64,000 nt of DNA from Roseomonas sp. Its GTDB lineage: Bacteria > Pseudomonadota > Alphaproteobacteria > Acetobacterales > Acetobacteraceae. The stretch spans positions 119,139 to 183,138 of the forward strand of contig JADCFP010000048.1 in assembly GCA_020249465.1 (NCBI GenBank), written 5' to 3'. Each line of letters opens with the position of its first letter. Within the stretch, counting starts at the first letter, position 1. Made by a program: the position numbers and the translations under genes. The notes beneath the pieces were generated by a model, which worked only from the letters and a program-made list of their open reading frames with translations, was not told the origin of the DNA and ran no database searches. This document shows, one piece after another, positions 18,266-27,487 of the stretch.

Positions 18266-19177
18266 TCAACAGAGCGCGCTTTCCGTCACATCTTCCGCGA
18301 CCAAGCCCGCAAAACCAGGTGTGCGTTTGATGGCACCGGCTGAGAGCATGCCGCGTTCCAATTGCGCCAAGGCTTCCGGCGGGAAGCGCGGCGTTTCAGT
18401 CCAGAGCTTCACTGATTTATAGCGGACAATGGCGCGCGCCATCAGCGCGTGATCGCCGCCCTCGAAGAATCCCGCGATGCAGGCGGTGATTTCCTGCGGC
18501 GACGCGGTGCTGAACCAAGTGAGCGTCCGCGCCAGCCCGCGCACCATGGCTTCCATCGCGGCGCGCTTGGCGGCAATCACATCAGTGCGCGCGTAAAACG
18601 CCGTATAGGAAGTGGGGCCGCGGCTTGCTTGCGCATACCAGACATGGCCGGTGCCGGCTTCTTCCATCTGGCTCACCAGAGGTTCGAAAAGCTGCGCAAC
18701 ATCCAAAGTGCCTGCCGCAACCGCGGCGGCATTGGCGGGCATGGGCTGATCCGTGATGCGCTTTATGGCGTTCGGATCAATCCCCGCCGCGCGGATATCA
18801 TCCTGAAGCGTCCACCATGGCGTTGGCACTTCGCTCACGGTGCCAAGCGTCATGCCGGCAAGGTCACGCAGCTTGAAGCCAGGATTGGGCGCGCGCCCGA
18901 CCAGAAAGAATGGGTCACCCATCACCACCGCGCCAAACAACCGCAAAGGGCAGGCGGGATCGGCATCATGCGCGAGCAAAAGCCGCATTGGCCCACCCCA
19001 GGCGAGGTCTGCCGTGCGATCCAGTACCGAATCCTTCGCAAGCGATGGCACCGCGCCTGGCAGCAGCGTGACCTCCACGCCTTCTGCCGCGTAATCACCG
19101 CGCGCCAACGCCGCATAGAAGGGCGCGTAAAACAGCGCGCGGAAGGGTTCCTGAACCTTCAGATGATGGGTTGCCAT
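18266..19177 (-). CDS. SsuA/THI5-like binding protein lacking a signal peptide
   Basis: A 303-residue protein of the NMT1/THI5 periplasmic-binding fold used by ABC importers for pyrimidines, sulfonates and taurine. The fold marks are FYAPFYAALARGDYAAEGVEV, LPGAVPSLAKDSVLDRTADLAWGGPM and GTLDVAQLFEPLVSQME. The protein starts directly with the first beta strand, with no signal peptide, and only six bases separate it from the upstream SDR stop, so none was missed. No permease or ATPase genes are nearby. GAAGGC precedes the ATG. It may be cytosolic and bind a ligand, or be a THI5-type enzyme. The CCCFC and His features of HMP-P synthase are not seen. Confidence 0.75.
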   Translation of the reverse strand: MATHHLKVQEPFRALFYAPFYAALARGDYAAEGVEVTLLPGAVPSLAKDSVLDRTADLAWGGPMRLLLAHDADPACPLRLFGAVVMGDPFFLVGRAPNPGFKLRDLAGMTLGTVSEVPTPWWTLQDDIRAAGIDPNAIKRITDQPMPANAAAVAAGTLDVAQLFEPLVSQMEEAGTGHVWYAQASRGPTSYTAFYARTDVIAAKRAAMEAMVRGLARTLTWFSTASPQEITACIAGFFEGGDHALMARAIVRYKSVKLWTETPRFPPEALAQLERGMLSAGAIKRTPGFAGLVAEDVTESALC

Positions 19178-19183
19178 AAGCCT

Positions 19184-19942
19184 TCAGCCACGCCCTTCGA
19201 AGGGCATTTTGGTCGCCTTGATGGTCATGGTGAAGATATTCGCCTCCAAAGGCAGATTGGCCATATGCAGAATGGCATTGCCGACATGCGCGGCATCCAT
19301 GGTGGGTTCCACCGCAGTGCTGCCATCGGCCTGTTTCACGCCGCGCGTCATGCGCTGCGTCATCGGCGTTGCGGCATTGCCGATATCAATCTGCCCAGCG
19401 CAAATATCATATTTGCGGCCATCGAGCATGAGGGATTTCGTCAGCCCCGTAATGGAATGCTTGGTGGCGGTATAGGGCGCGCTATCCGGGCGCGGCGTAT
19501 GCGCGCTGATCGAACCATTATTGATGATGCGCCCGCCTTGCGGCTTCTGATCCTTCATGATGCGAAACGCAGCCTGGGCACAGAGAAAACAGCCGGTCAG
19601 GTTCACACCGACAACGCGGGTCCAATCCGCATAAGTCAAATCCTCGAAAGGCATGCCAGGCACATTGGTGCCGGCATTATTGAACAGCATATCAAGCCGC
19701 CCGTAGCGTTGCTTGACGGTGGCAAAAAGCGCATCCACCGCGGCGGGGTCTGACACATCGGAAGGTACGCACAGCGCGCGTGATCCTGCCGCGCCTGCAA
19801 GCGTCACGGTTTCCTGCAAGGCATCGGCGCGGCGGCCCGCCAGCACCACCTGCCAACCACCGCCCAGCAGCGCCAATGCCGCCGCACGGCCCACACCGCT
19901 GCCAGCCCCGGTGACAACGGCGATCTTGCCTTCTGTGCTCAT
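19184..19942 (-). CDS. SDR family oxidoreductase
   Basis: A 252-residue short-chain dehydrogenase counted from the ATG at 19942 ([12 protein letters not shown]), which has GGGAGAG upstream; another ATG six codons earlier is possible but poorly placed. The cofactor motif is [14 protein letters not shown], with NNAG, the Ser in [11 protein letters not shown], and Tyr/Lys in YTATKHSI. The last 40 residues ([20 protein letters not shown]) resemble 3-ketoacyl-reductase-like SDRs that lack the usual C-terminal GGxx ending. The gene overlaps no neighbour and lies 6 bases before the binding-protein gene, so they are probably co-transcribed. Confidence 0.87.
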   Translation of the reverse strand: MSTEGKIAVVTGAGSGVGRAAALALLGGGWQVVLAGRRADALQETVTLAGAAGSRALCVPSDVSDPAAVDALFATVKQRYGRLDMLFNNAGTNVPGMPFEDLTYADWTRVVGVNLTGCFLCAQAAFRIMKDQKPQGGRIINNGSISAHTPRPDSAPYTATKHSITGLTKSLMLDGRKYDICAGQIDIGNAATPMTQRMTRGVKQADGSTAVEPTMDAAHVGNAILHMANLPLEANIFTMTIKATKMPFEGRG

Positions 19943-20011
19943 GTCCGATCTCTCTCCCATCAGGTTCAGTGAAGCTTGCAGCGCCGCGCGCCGGCTGGCA
20001 ATGCGCCCCTG

Positions 20012-20761
20012 TCAGTAGGTGGCGCGCCCGCCGGAAATATCGAAAACCGCGCCGGTGGAAAAGGAACAGGCTTCGGACGCCAGCCAGCAGACCAATTCAG
20101 CGATTTCCTCCACCTGCACAAAGCGATCCATCGGAATTTTGGAGCGCATCCAGGCGATTTGCTGCGCGGTCATTTGCTTGAAGATATCGGTCTCGGCCGC
20201 TGCCGGTGTGACGCAATTGGCAAGCACCCCACTGCCCGCCAATTCCTTGCCGAGCGATTTGGTGAGCCCAATCAGGCCCGCCTTGGACGCGCTGTAATGC
20301 GATGCATTCGGATTGCCTTCCTTGCCCGCGATGGAAGCGATGTTCACCACGCGCCCATAGCCCGCCGCGCGCATATGCGGCACCAGGGCGCGGGCGACGA
20401 TGAAAGGGGCGATCAGATTGACCTCAATCACGCGCCGCCATTCCGCGACGGGCAATTCCCAAACCGGCGCATTGCCGCCGGTGATGCCGGCATTATTGAC
20501 CAGAATATCCACGCGCCCATGGGCAGCGAGCGTCGCTTGCGTCGCGGCTTCCACGGCTGCCGCATCGGTCAGGTCCAGGATATGGGTGCTGACCTTGGCC
20601 TGCCCCAGGCGCGCGGCAGCTGCCTTGGCAGCGGCTTCATCCATATCCCAAATGGCGATGGCAGCCCCCCGTGAAGCGGCCAATGCCGCCACCGCCAGGC
20701 CAATGCCGCGCGCTGCCCCGGTAATCACCGCAACCCGCCCGGTCAGATCAGTTTTTGCCAT
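20012..20761 (-). CDS. SDR family oxidoreductase, 3-oxoacyl-ACP reductase-like
   Basis: A 249-residue classical SDR: ITGAARGIGLAVA (cofactor), WDMDEAA with an acidic residue after beta-2 favouring NAD, NNAGITGG, NIASIAGKEGN, and HYSASKAGL with catalytic Tyr and Lys. It ends in FDISGGRATY, the FabG-like closure. The ATG at 20761 has GGAGGG a suitable distance upstream. The frame is open for another 82 codons but those lie in the divergent promoter region of dctP. It is first on the minus strand of a run with another SDR, the binding-like protein and the racemase. Substrate unknown. Confidence 0.9.
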   Translation of the reverse strand: MAKTDLTGRVAVITGAARGIGLAVAALAASRGAAIAIWDMDEAAAKAAAARLGQAKVSTHILDLTDAAAVEAATQATLAAHGRVDILVNNAGITGGNAPVWELPVAEWRRVIEVNLIAPFIVARALVPHMRAAGYGRVVNIASIAGKEGNPNASHYSASKAGLIGLTKSLGKELAGSGVLANCVTPAAAETDIFKQMTAQQIAWMRSKIPMDRFVQVEEIAELVCWLASEACSFSTGAVFDISGGRATY

Positions 20762-20897
20762 GGTATTCCCTCCGTTTCGGCAAGTCTCGCCAGGAAAGCC
20801 AGGCTTGCAAAGGGGGCAGGCTTCCCGCGCGCCGAAATGCCTGCCTATAGTCATATCAGCCGGAGCATGACCCCGGTCGAAAAAAGGGAGAAACGTC

Positions 20898-21899
20898 ATG
20901 AATCGTAGGCAATTGCTTGGGGCAACCCTGGCGGCTGCGGGCCTGGCCGCGCCGGCCGTAGCCCGTGCGCAGCAGGCCATTACCCTGAATGGTGCGGTGC
21001 AGTTCAATGATGATCACGTCTTCACCCGCGCTTTGGTGCGCTTTGAAGAACTCGTGAAACGCTACTACACTGCGGGCCCAGTGAATTTCGTGCTGCACAA
21101 GAACAGCAGCCTTGGGCTGGAAAAGCAGTATTTCGAATACATGTCGGCCGGGCGCGGTGCGGTGGATTACGGCATCGTCTCACCGGCGCATATGTCCACC
21201 TTCAGCCGCGCCGCCCCCTTTGTGGATGCGCCCTTCCTGTTCCGCGACCTGAAGCATTGGAACCAGGTGCTGGATCAAAACCTTTTCGCGCCCGTGGCAG
21301 ATGAGGTGGAACGCCGCGCCCGCGTGATGCTGATCGGCTATGCCGGCGGTGGCGTGCGCAATATCTTCGCCAATCGTCGCATCACCAATATGGCGGAGCT
21401 GCGCGGCCTTAAGGTGCGCGTGCAGGGCGCGCCGATCTGGTCACGCACTTTCCAGGCGGCCGGCATGGCGCCTACCGTGATTGCCTATAATGAAGTCTAC
21501 AACGGCATCCAAAACAATGTCATTGAAGCCGGTGAGAATGAAGCCGCGGGCGTGGAGGCGATGCGCTTCTTTGAAGTGGCGCCGAACCTGATCATGACCG
21601 AACACGCCATCACCATTCGCCCGATCTGTTTTTCGAGCCAAACGCTTTCCCGCCTGCCGCCCGCCTTGCAGGAGGCGATCAAGCGCGCAGGCCGTGAAGC
21701 TGGCGCCTTCGGGCGTGAGGCAGAGAGCAGTGAAGATGGGCAGAAGCTGACTGCGCTGGAGGGTGCAGGGCGGCTCCGGCGCATTCCGTTTGCTGATCGT
21801 GCCGCGTTGAAGCGCGCGGTTGATCCGGTAATGGAAGCCTATGCCAAGGAAGTCGGCGCGGAGAGCATTTTTGCGCGCATCAATGCGCTGACATCGTAA
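20898..21899 (+). CDS. dctP: TRAP transporter substrate-binding protein, DctP family
   Basis: A 333-residue periplasmic receptor of a tripartite ATP-independent transporter. MNRRQLLGATLAAAGLAAPA then AVARAQ is a signal peptide, possibly Tat because of the twin Arg. The mature part has GRGAVDYGIVSPAH and the ligand-contact segment LRGLKVRVQGAPIW, whose Arg in other DctP proteins pairs with the substrate carboxylate. NEVYNGIQNNVIEAGENE is the usual late signature. AGGGAG lies seven bases before the ATG. The two permease genes follow, so the system is complete and should import an organic acid. Confidence 0.94.
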   Translation: MNRRQLLGATLAAAGLAAPAVARAQQAITLNGAVQFNDDHVFTRALVRFEELVKRYYTAGPVNFVLHKNSSLGLEKQYFEYMSAGRGAVDYGIVSPAHMSTFSRAAPFVDAPFLFRDLKHWNQVLDQNLFAPVADEVERRARVMLIGYAGGGVRNIFANRRITNMAELRGLKVRVQGAPIWSRTFQAAGMAPTVIAYNEVYNGIQNNVIEAGENEAAGVEAMRFFEVAPNLIMTEHAITIRPICFSSQTLSRLPPALQEAIKRAGREAGAFGREAESSEDGQKLTALEGAGRLRRIPFADRAALKRAVDPVMEAYAKEVGAESIFARINALTS

Positions 21900-21905
21900 T
21901 CAGTT

Positions 21906-21940
21906 TCGCCTTCCAGTGGCGTGATGCTGCTGGAAGGCGA
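21906..21940 (+). terminator. Intra-operon hairpin between dctP and dctQ
   Basis: CGCCTTCCAG (21907-21916) and CTGGAAGGCG (21930-21939) form a perfect 10-bp stem around a 13-base loop, followed by only a short TTT. It starts eight bases after the dctP stop. Such hairpins often protect the receptor message or attenuate read-through so that receptor is made in excess over permeases. Confidence 0.5.
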
Positions 21941-21990
21941 TTTCCAAAGACAAGAAGTTTCAAAAGCCGGGCAGGGATAAGGGGCGCATC

Positions 21991-22500
21991 ATGCGCGAGA
22001 TGGGGTTTCGCCACGCCGTGCAGCGAATGGCTGATGTCTATGGCCGGTTTCTGTCGCTATTGCTGGCGCTTTGCGTCTTCATCCTTATCTTCCCTGTCGC
22101 CCTGCAGATTTTCGCGCGCTTCACGGATTTCCTGCCACATTACATCTGGACCGAGGAAATGGCGCGGTTCCTGCTGGTTTGGACCATCATGATCGGTGCC
22201 ATGGTGGGCTTGAAGGAAGGCATTCATTTCAACGTAGACCTTTGGCCTGATTTGAAAGGCCGCGCCCGCGCCGCGCTTGATCTGGTGACGGGTGTTTTCG
22301 TGCTGGCCTTCTCAGCCGCCTTCTTTTGGTATGGTATTGAATTCGTGGATTTCGCCTGGTTTCGCATCAGCGAATTGGCGGAATTGCCGCTTTGGCTGAT
22401 CCATCTTGCCTGGCCCATTCTTGGGTTTTCCTGGCTGCTCTTTGGTGGCCTTAAATTCTACGATGATCTGAAGACACTGTTCGGGGGCGAAGCGCCATGA
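21991..22500 (+). CDS. dctQ: TRAP transporter small permease, DctQ family
   Basis: A 169-residue inner-membrane protein with four predicted helices: about 20-42, 58-78 (after HYIWTEEMARFLLVW, the classic DctQ motif), 97-120 and 135-155. The Glu-Glu in WTEEMAR and the following GAMVGLKEGIHFNVD are typical of the family. It partners the large permease DctM. Its last codons overlap the dctM start in an ATGA, so the two are translationally coupled. Confidence 0.94.
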   Translation: MREMGFRHAVQRMADVYGRFLSLLLALCVFILIFPVALQIFARFTDFLPHYIWTEEMARFLLVWTIMIGAMVGLKEGIHFNVDLWPDLKGRARAALDLVTGVFVLAFSAAFFWYGIEFVDFAWFRISELAELPLWLIHLAWPILGFSWLLFGGLKFYDDLKTLFGGEAP

Positions 22501-23819
22501 TCGGGGGCAATGTTCTGGCGCCAGGGGAAGCGGCCTGGATTCTGTTTGGCGGCTTCTTCGCGCTGCTCGCGCTACGCGTGCCGGTGGCGGTGGCACTTGG
22601 CATGGCCTGCCTGCCGGTGATGCTGATTGAACCGCGCCTTGGCGCCATGACGCTGATGCAGGAAACCTTCAACGCCTATAATTCTTTCATCCTGCTGGCG
22701 GTTCCCTTCTTTTTGCTGACCGCCAATCTGATGAATGTGGGTGGTATTACCGATAGGCTGGTGCGGCTATCGCGCGCCCTGGTCGGGCATTTTCCGGGCG
22801 GGCTCGCGCAGATCAATGTTGTGCTGTCCATCTTCTTCGCGGGTATCAGCGGCAGCAGCACGGCGGATGCCGCATCGCAGTCCAAGATCTTCATCGAAGC
22901 GCAGCGGCGGGAAGGCTATGACGATAGCTTCTCGGTCGCCATCACGGCGGTTTCTGCCGTGCTTGCGGTGATCATTCCACCTTCCATTCTGATGATTGTC
23001 TGGGGTGGCGTGCTGACGGTTTCGATCGGCGCGCTGTTTTTGGCGGGTGTCATTCCCGGCCTGCTGATTGGCCTGGTGCAAATGGCAACTGTGCATGCCT
23101 ATGCGAAAAGGCGCGGCTATCCCACCTATCCGCGCGCAAGCCTCAAGGAAGTTGGTTTCGCCACCTGGATTTCGCTGCCCGCGCTGATGACACCCTTCAT
23201 CATCATTGGCGGCAAGATTTTCGGCTGGTTCACCGCGACGGAAAGCGCCTGCATCGCCGTGCTGTATGCCGGCCTGCTTTCCCTGATTGTCTATCGGGAG
23301 ATGGATTTGAAGGGGCTTTACGGCGCGCTTGGTGAAACCGGCAGGCTGGCGGCAGTGGCGCTGTTTTGTGTGGGCACCGCTTCGGCCTTTGGCTGGTTGC
23401 TCGCCTATTACAAGATTCCCGAAGCCATCCTGGCCGGCGTTTCCGCCTGGGGCATGGGCAAGATCATGACCGGCTTCTTCATTGCCGGCGTCTTCCTGGT
23501 GGTGGGCTGCTTTCTGGATGCGATTCCGGCCATCATCATTGTCGGCGCCATTCTGCAGCCGCTTGCGATGGAAGTCGGCATTCATCCCGTGCATTTTGCG
23601 ATGATCGGGATTGTGAGCCTGGCTTTCGGCCTGGTGACGCCGCCTTATGGGTTATGTCTGATGATCGCCTGCCATGTCGCGGGCTTGAAAATAGGCGCGG
23701 TGCTCAAGGACACCATCATCATGCTGCTGCCGATGCTGGCGGTGCTGGGTTTGGTCATCATGTGGCCGGATGTTTCGCTGATCCTGCCCAAGCTGATCTC
23801 ACCGCAATTTCTGGATTAG
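22497..23819 (+). CDS. dctM: TRAP transporter large permease, DctM family
   Basis: A 440-residue membrane protein with about 12-13 hydrophobic segments, the ion-coupled translocation subunit of the TRAP system. Family signatures include PFFLLTANLMN, FFAGISGSSTADAASQSKIFI, VIIPPSILMIVWG and IGIVSLAFGLVTPPYGLCL. The overlap with dctQ and the shared orientation with dctP show a dctPQM operon. Na+ coupling is usual for the family. The carried substrate is not evident; neighbouring SDRs and racemase suggest a carboxylate. Confidence 0.95.
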   Translation: MIGGNVLAPGEAAWILFGGFFALLALRVPVAVALGMACLPVMLIEPRLGAMTLMQETFNAYNSFILLAVPFFLLTANLMNVGGITDRLVRLSRALVGHFPGGLAQINVVLSIFFAGISGSSTADAASQSKIFIEAQRREGYDDSFSVAITAVSAVLAVIIPPSILMIVWGGVLTVSIGALFLAGVIPGLLIGLVQMATVHAYAKRRGYPTYPRASLKEVGFATWISLPALMTPFIIIGGKIFGWFTATESACIAVLYAGLLSLIVYREMDLKGLYGALGETGRLAAVALFCVGTASAFGWLLAYYKIPEAILAGVSAWGMGKIMTGFFIAGVFLVVGCFLDAIPAIIIVGAILQPLAMEVGIHPVHFAMIGIVSLAFGLVTPPYGLCLMIACHVAGLKIGAVLKDTIIMLLPMLAVLGLVIMWPDVSLILPKLISPQFLD

Positions 23820-23826
23820 TCAGCCA

Positions 23827-24363
23827 TCACCCTGTAATGCGCGCAGCAAAGCCGCCGAGGAATACGGCAATGCCAAGATCAAGCGCCACAAACCCTGCTG
23901 CGGCAAGTGCTGTCAGCCGCAGCGCATGGCGCGCGACAAACCATTCCATCCAAAGCGCGTAAAACAGCGCCAATAACCCACCGAGATCGAGCAAACCGCC
24001 CTTGCCCAGGAGCAATCCCGGCAGGCTCAGCACTGCGAGTGCAAGATACTGCACCACAGCAGACCAATTCCAGGCAGCAATGAAACGCGGCCAGGAATCT
24101 GCGACGCCAAGCGCCTTGGCAAGATAAAGCGACGCCAAAGCAAACCCTGCCCAGGAAGCGGCGAACAGCAGGAAATCCACCAGCAGTGGCAACGCCACAT
24201 CTTCGGGCGCGCTGGTCTGATCCTTGAAGAACAGAAAAATCGGCAGGCAGATCGCCGCCGCACGAAAGGAATAGGCCGCCACAGGCAGCGTGTTTTCAAA
24301 GGCTGCCAGCCCCGCCGCACGCCCGCGCGCCAGCATGAAGGCACCCGCGAGCGCCCGCGCCAC
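23827..24363 (-). CDS. Hypothetical polytopic membrane protein
   Basis: A 178-residue protein that I do not recognise beyond its shape. It has an initial helix-prone MARALAGAFMLARGRAAGL stretch, then about five hydrophobic segments (around 40-52, 58-80, 95-118, 122-140, 150-172). The layout resembles YIP1-like or small uncharacterised alphaproteobacterial membrane proteins. The start is GTG at 24361-24363 with AAGG upstream. It follows dapE by 20 bases on the same strand and may be co-transcribed with dapD-dapE. No catalytic motif is visible. Confidence 0.65.
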   Translation of the reverse strand: MARALAGAFMLARGRAAGLAAFENTLPVAAYSFRAAAICLPIFLFFKDQTSAPEDVALPLLVDFLLFAASWAGFALASLYLAKALGVADSWPRFIAAWNWSAVVQYLALAVLSLPGLLLGKGGLLDLGGLLALFYALWMEWFVARHALRLTALAAAGFVALDLGIAVFLGGFAARITG

Positions 24364-24383
24364 GCCACCTTGTGGCGCGCTGC

Positions 24384-25508
24384 TCAGCCGACCAACTCCT
24401 CAAGCACCATGCGATAAAGCCTCGCAAGATCACGCAACTCATCAATCGGCGCGCATTCATCCACCTTATGCATGGTCGCACCAACCGCGCCCAATTCGGC
24501 CACGGGGCAATAGCGCGTGATAAAGCGCGCATCGGAAGTGCCGCCGCCCGTATCAAGCTTGGCTTGCGCGCCCGTTGCGCGTTCAATGGCGCGTTGCAGC
24601 CCGGCAACAAACGGCCCCGGTTCGGTCAGGAAGCTTTCGCCGGAAACCGTGACTTTCAGATCATGGTTCGGCGCTTCTTCTTCCAGCACGGCACGGATGC
24701 GCTGGGTCAATCCAGCGCTGCGATGCAGATCATTGAAGCGGATATTCAAAAACGCTTTGGCCGCCGCCGGAATGACGTTGGACGCGCTATTGCCGACATC
24801 AAACCCGGTCACTTGCAAAGTGCTTGGCTGGAACCAATCGCTGCCATTGTCCAAAGCCTCGGCGGTCAGCCTATTCAGCGCGCGCATCAGCCGATGAATC
24901 GGATTATCGGCCCGTTCCGGATAGGCAGAATGGCCCTGCACCCCATGCACGGTGATATGCGCCGTCATGGAACCGCGTCGACCGATTTTCAGCGTATCGC
25001 CCAGCTTCACCTTCGAAGTGGGTTCCCCCACCAGCGCCATATCGGGGATCTGATCATGATCCGCCATCCATTCCAGCACCTTGGCGGTGCCATTGATGGA
25101 AGGCCCTTCCTCATCGCCCGTAATGAGCAGGCTGATGCTGCCCTGCTGATCCGGCCGCACCGCAAGGAAATCCGTCAAGCCCGCAATGAAGGCCGCGATG
25201 CTGCCCTTCATGTCGCAGGCGCCGCGGCCATAGATCATGCCATTGGCGATTTCCGCGCCAAACGGATCATGCTTCCAGCCGGCGCGGTCGCCCACTGGCA
25301 CGACATCCGTATGGCCCGCATAACAGAAATGCGGCCCATGCCGACCGCGCCGGGCGAAAAGATTATCAACCTCGGCGAATTTCAGACGCGTGCAGGTGAA
25401 GCCAAGCGGGATCAGCGCCGCTTCCAGCACACCAAGCGCGCCACCTTCTTCCGGTGTGACGGAAGGGCAGCGGATCAGCGCTTGCAGCAGGGGAAGCGGA
25501 TCAGTCAC
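24384..25508 (-). CDS. dapE: Succinyl-diaminopimelate desuccinylase
   Basis: Zinc enzyme that removes succinate from N-succinyl-LL-diaminopimelate on the way to lysine and peptidoglycan. Counted from GTG at 25508 ([23 protein letters not shown]) it has 374 residues, the normal DapE length. A longer frame runs 14 codons into dapD but adds an unlikely Arg-rich leader. Metal ligands lie in [27 protein letters not shown] and [13 protein letters not shown]. The GTG overlaps the last codons of dapD, so the two are translationally coupled, dapD first. Confidence 0.95.
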   Translation of the reverse strand: MTDPLPLLQALIRCPSVTPEEGGALGVLEAALIPLGFTCTRLKFAEVDNLFARRGRHGPHFCYAGHTDVVPVGDRAGWKHDPFGAEIANGMIYGRGACDMKGSIAAFIAGLTDFLAVRPDQQGSISLLITGDEEGPSINGTAKVLEWMADHDQIPDMALVGEPTSKVKLGDTLKIGRRGSMTAHITVHGVQGHSAYPERADNPIHRLMRALNRLTAEALDNGSDWFQPSTLQVTGFDVGNSASNVIPAAAKAFLNIRFNDLHRSAGLTQRIRAVLEEEAPNHDLKVTVSGESFLTEPGPFVAGLQRAIERATGAQAKLDTGGGTSDARFITRYCPVAELGAVGATMHKVDECAPIDELRDLARLYRMVLEELVG

Positions 25509-26337
25509 GCAGCAATTCGTTGATCGCGGTCTTGGCGCGCGTCTGCGCATCCACGCGCTTCACGATCACCGCGCAATAGAGCGATGGCCCCGGCGAGCCA
25601 TCCGGCAGTGGCTTGCCCGGCAAGGAACCCGGCACCACGACGGAATAGGAAGGCACGCGGCCCATGAAAATCTCGCCCGTGGTGCGGTCCACAATCTTGG
25701 TGGTGGCGCTGATGAAAACACCCATGGAAAGCACGGAGCCACGCTCAACAATCACACCTTCCACCACTTCGGACCGCGCACCGATGAAGCAGTCATCTTC
25801 GATCACGACAGGGTTCGCTTGCAGCGGTTCCAGCACGCCGCCAATGCCAACGCCGCCCGAAAGATGCACATTCTTGCCGATTTGCGCGCAGGAACCAACG
25901 GTGGCCCAGGTATCCACCATGGTGTTTTCCTCAACCCGCGCGCCAAGGTTCACGAAGGATGGCATCAGCACGACATTGCGCGCGATATAGGCGGAACGGC
26001 GCACCACCGCGCCCGGCACCACGCGAAAACCGGCTTCACGGAAGCGATTCTCGCCCCAGCCCTCGAATTTCAACGGTACCTTGTCATAGGCGCCGGTCGA
26101 AATCTCCATCGGCGCGGAATCGGCGAGGCGGAAGGACATCAGCACCGCCTGCTTCAACCATTGATTGACCTTCCAGCCACCATTCCCATCGGGCTCGGCA
26201 ACACGCGCCTGGCCGGAATCGAGCATTTCAAGCGCTTCTTCAACCGATGCGCGGTCAGCGCCCGTGGTGGCCGGCGAAAGCTGGTCGCGGCGGGCCCAGA
26301 GCGCTTCGATGCGGGCTTGAAGGGCAATCATGTTCAT
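25501..26337 (-). CDS. dapD: 2,3,4,5-tetrahydropyridine-2,6-dicarboxylate N-succinyltransferase
   Basis: Adds succinate from succinyl-CoA to tetrahydrodipicolinate in the succinylase branch of lysine synthesis. A 278-residue protein with an alpha-helical N-terminal domain and a left-handed beta-helix of hexapeptide repeats (about residues 105-225). [11 protein letters not shown] and [20 protein letters not shown] are typical DapD stretches. GGAGGAACCCGCCCC precedes the ATG. A TTGACA lies about 55 bases upstream on the minus strand and may be a -35 box, though I see no good -10. It is followed directly by dapE. Confidence 0.97.
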   Translation of the reverse strand: MNMIALQARIEALWARRDQLSPATTGADRASVEEALEMLDSGQARVAEPDGNGGWKVNQWLKQAVLMSFRLADSAPMEISTGAYDKVPLKFEGWGENRFREAGFRVVPGAVVRRSAYIARNVVLMPSFVNLGARVEENTMVDTWATVGSCAQIGKNVHLSGGVGIGGVLEPLQANPVVIEDDCFIGARSEVVEGVIVERGSVLSMGVFISATTKIVDRTTGEIFMGRVPSYSVVVPGSLPGKPLPDGSPGPSLYCAVIVKRVDAQTRAKTAINELLRD

Positions 26338-26510
26338 GGGGCGGGTTCCTCCGGCAAAGCGGCCTTTCCTTGCGGCGGGGCGGGGGCGCTGTCAACGCTT
26401 CATAGTAACCAAAGATTAGGCAGTCATGATGAATATGCTGTCATGCCTTCCATTCGCGAAACCCGAAGGGCTGCCCGCCCCTCACCTTCCGAAGCCATCC
26501 GGGTCGCAGC

Positions 26511-27467
26511 ATGAGCGGCACGGTCGAAAACCTGCTGCGCCTTGCGCGGGAGAGTGATGCCGGCACACGGGCGATGCTGGCGCGCAACGCTACCACACCG
26601 CATGAGGTGCTGGCCTTTCTCTCCAAGGATGAGGAACCGCGTGTCCGGGCGAGCGTGATTGCAAATTCTCGGGCGCCTTTTTCGGTTTTGCAGACCCTGA
26701 CGGAAGATGAGAACGCTGCTGTCCGCGAAGCGCTGGCGCGACGTGTTGCGGATATATTGCCCTCACTCACCACATCCAGCCATGATCGCCTGGCGCAGGT
26801 GGTGGTGCCGATTTTGCTGCGACTGACCGAGGATGTTGTCGGGCAAATTCGCTTCATCATCGCAGATGCCGCCAAGCATCTTTCGACAGTGCCGCATGAC
26901 GCCGTACTGCGCCTGGCCATGGATACGGAAATCCGTGTCGCGGAGCCTGTCATCCGCCTTTCGCCCGTATTGACCGAGGAAGATTTATTGGCGCTGGTGG
27001 CAACCCCGCCCACAACAGCAACCTTGCAAGCAGTCGCCCGCCGCAATGGCATTGGGGAGGCTGTGACAGATGCGCTGATCGCCCAGGGTGATCGGCTCGC
27101 GATCGGGCTGATGCTGGAAAATGCCAGTGCCAAGATTCGCGCAGCCAGCATGGAAGATGTGCTGAACCGGGCGCGCTTCAATCCCGAATGGTTCCCAAGC
27201 CTGATGGCGCGGCCCGCACTCACCCCCGATACCGCCATTAGGCTGGCTGCCGTGGTCGCCGATTCGCTGCTGCGCCCGCTGATGCAGCGTCAGGATGTGG
27301 ACCCTGCGCTGCTGTTTCGCATTCGCCAATGTGTGGCAGATCGCCTGGGCTTGCCGCAGCCCAATCTGCCCAGTGGCATGAGTAGTCGGCAGATAGACCC
27401 TGTCAGCAAGGGCTTTCCGGCGAAATCCATGGTCTGGCGCACGGATAATAGCGGGCCGCGTTTCTAG
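26511..27467 (+). CDS. DUF2336 helical-repeat protein
   Basis: A 318-residue cytosolic protein matching the DUF2336 family of alphaproteobacteria, whose function is not established. It is built of alpha-helical HEAT-like units, for example RAMLARNATTPHEVLAFLSK, EPRVRASVIANSRAP and NAAVREALARRVADILPSL in the first 90 residues and again in the 150-250 region, ending in a disordered Ser/Pro tail. The ATG is chosen because it begins a conserved-looking helix, though no good ribosome binding site is visible. It is divergent from dapD and convergent with argB. A scaffold or signalling role is only a guess. Confidence 0.75.
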   Translation: MSGTVENLLRLARESDAGTRAMLARNATTPHEVLAFLSKDEEPRVRASVIANSRAPFSVLQTLTEDENAAVREALARRVADILPSLTTSSHDRLAQVVVPILLRLTEDVVGQIRFIIADAAKHLSTVPHDAVLRLAMDTEIRVAEPVIRLSPVLTEEDLLALVATPPTTATLQAVARRNGIGEAVTDALIAQGDRLAIGLMLENASAKIRAASMEDVLNRARFNPEWFPSLMARPALTPDTAIRLAAVVADSLLRPLMQRQDVDPALLFRIRQCVADRLGLPQPNLPSGMSSRQIDPVSKGFPAKSMVWRTDNSGPRF

Positions 27468-27487
27468 GCTTTACGCGGCGCAGCGCA

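Noticed and set aside
20762..21007. 82-codon extension of the SDR frame into dctP
   Set aside because: GGAGGG and the conserved SDR start are at 20761; the extension is antisense to dctP.
24372..25523. 383-codon plus-strand frame opposite dapE
   Set aside because: Shadow of dapE caused by GC-rich codon bias; no family resemblance and the dapE motifs are intact.
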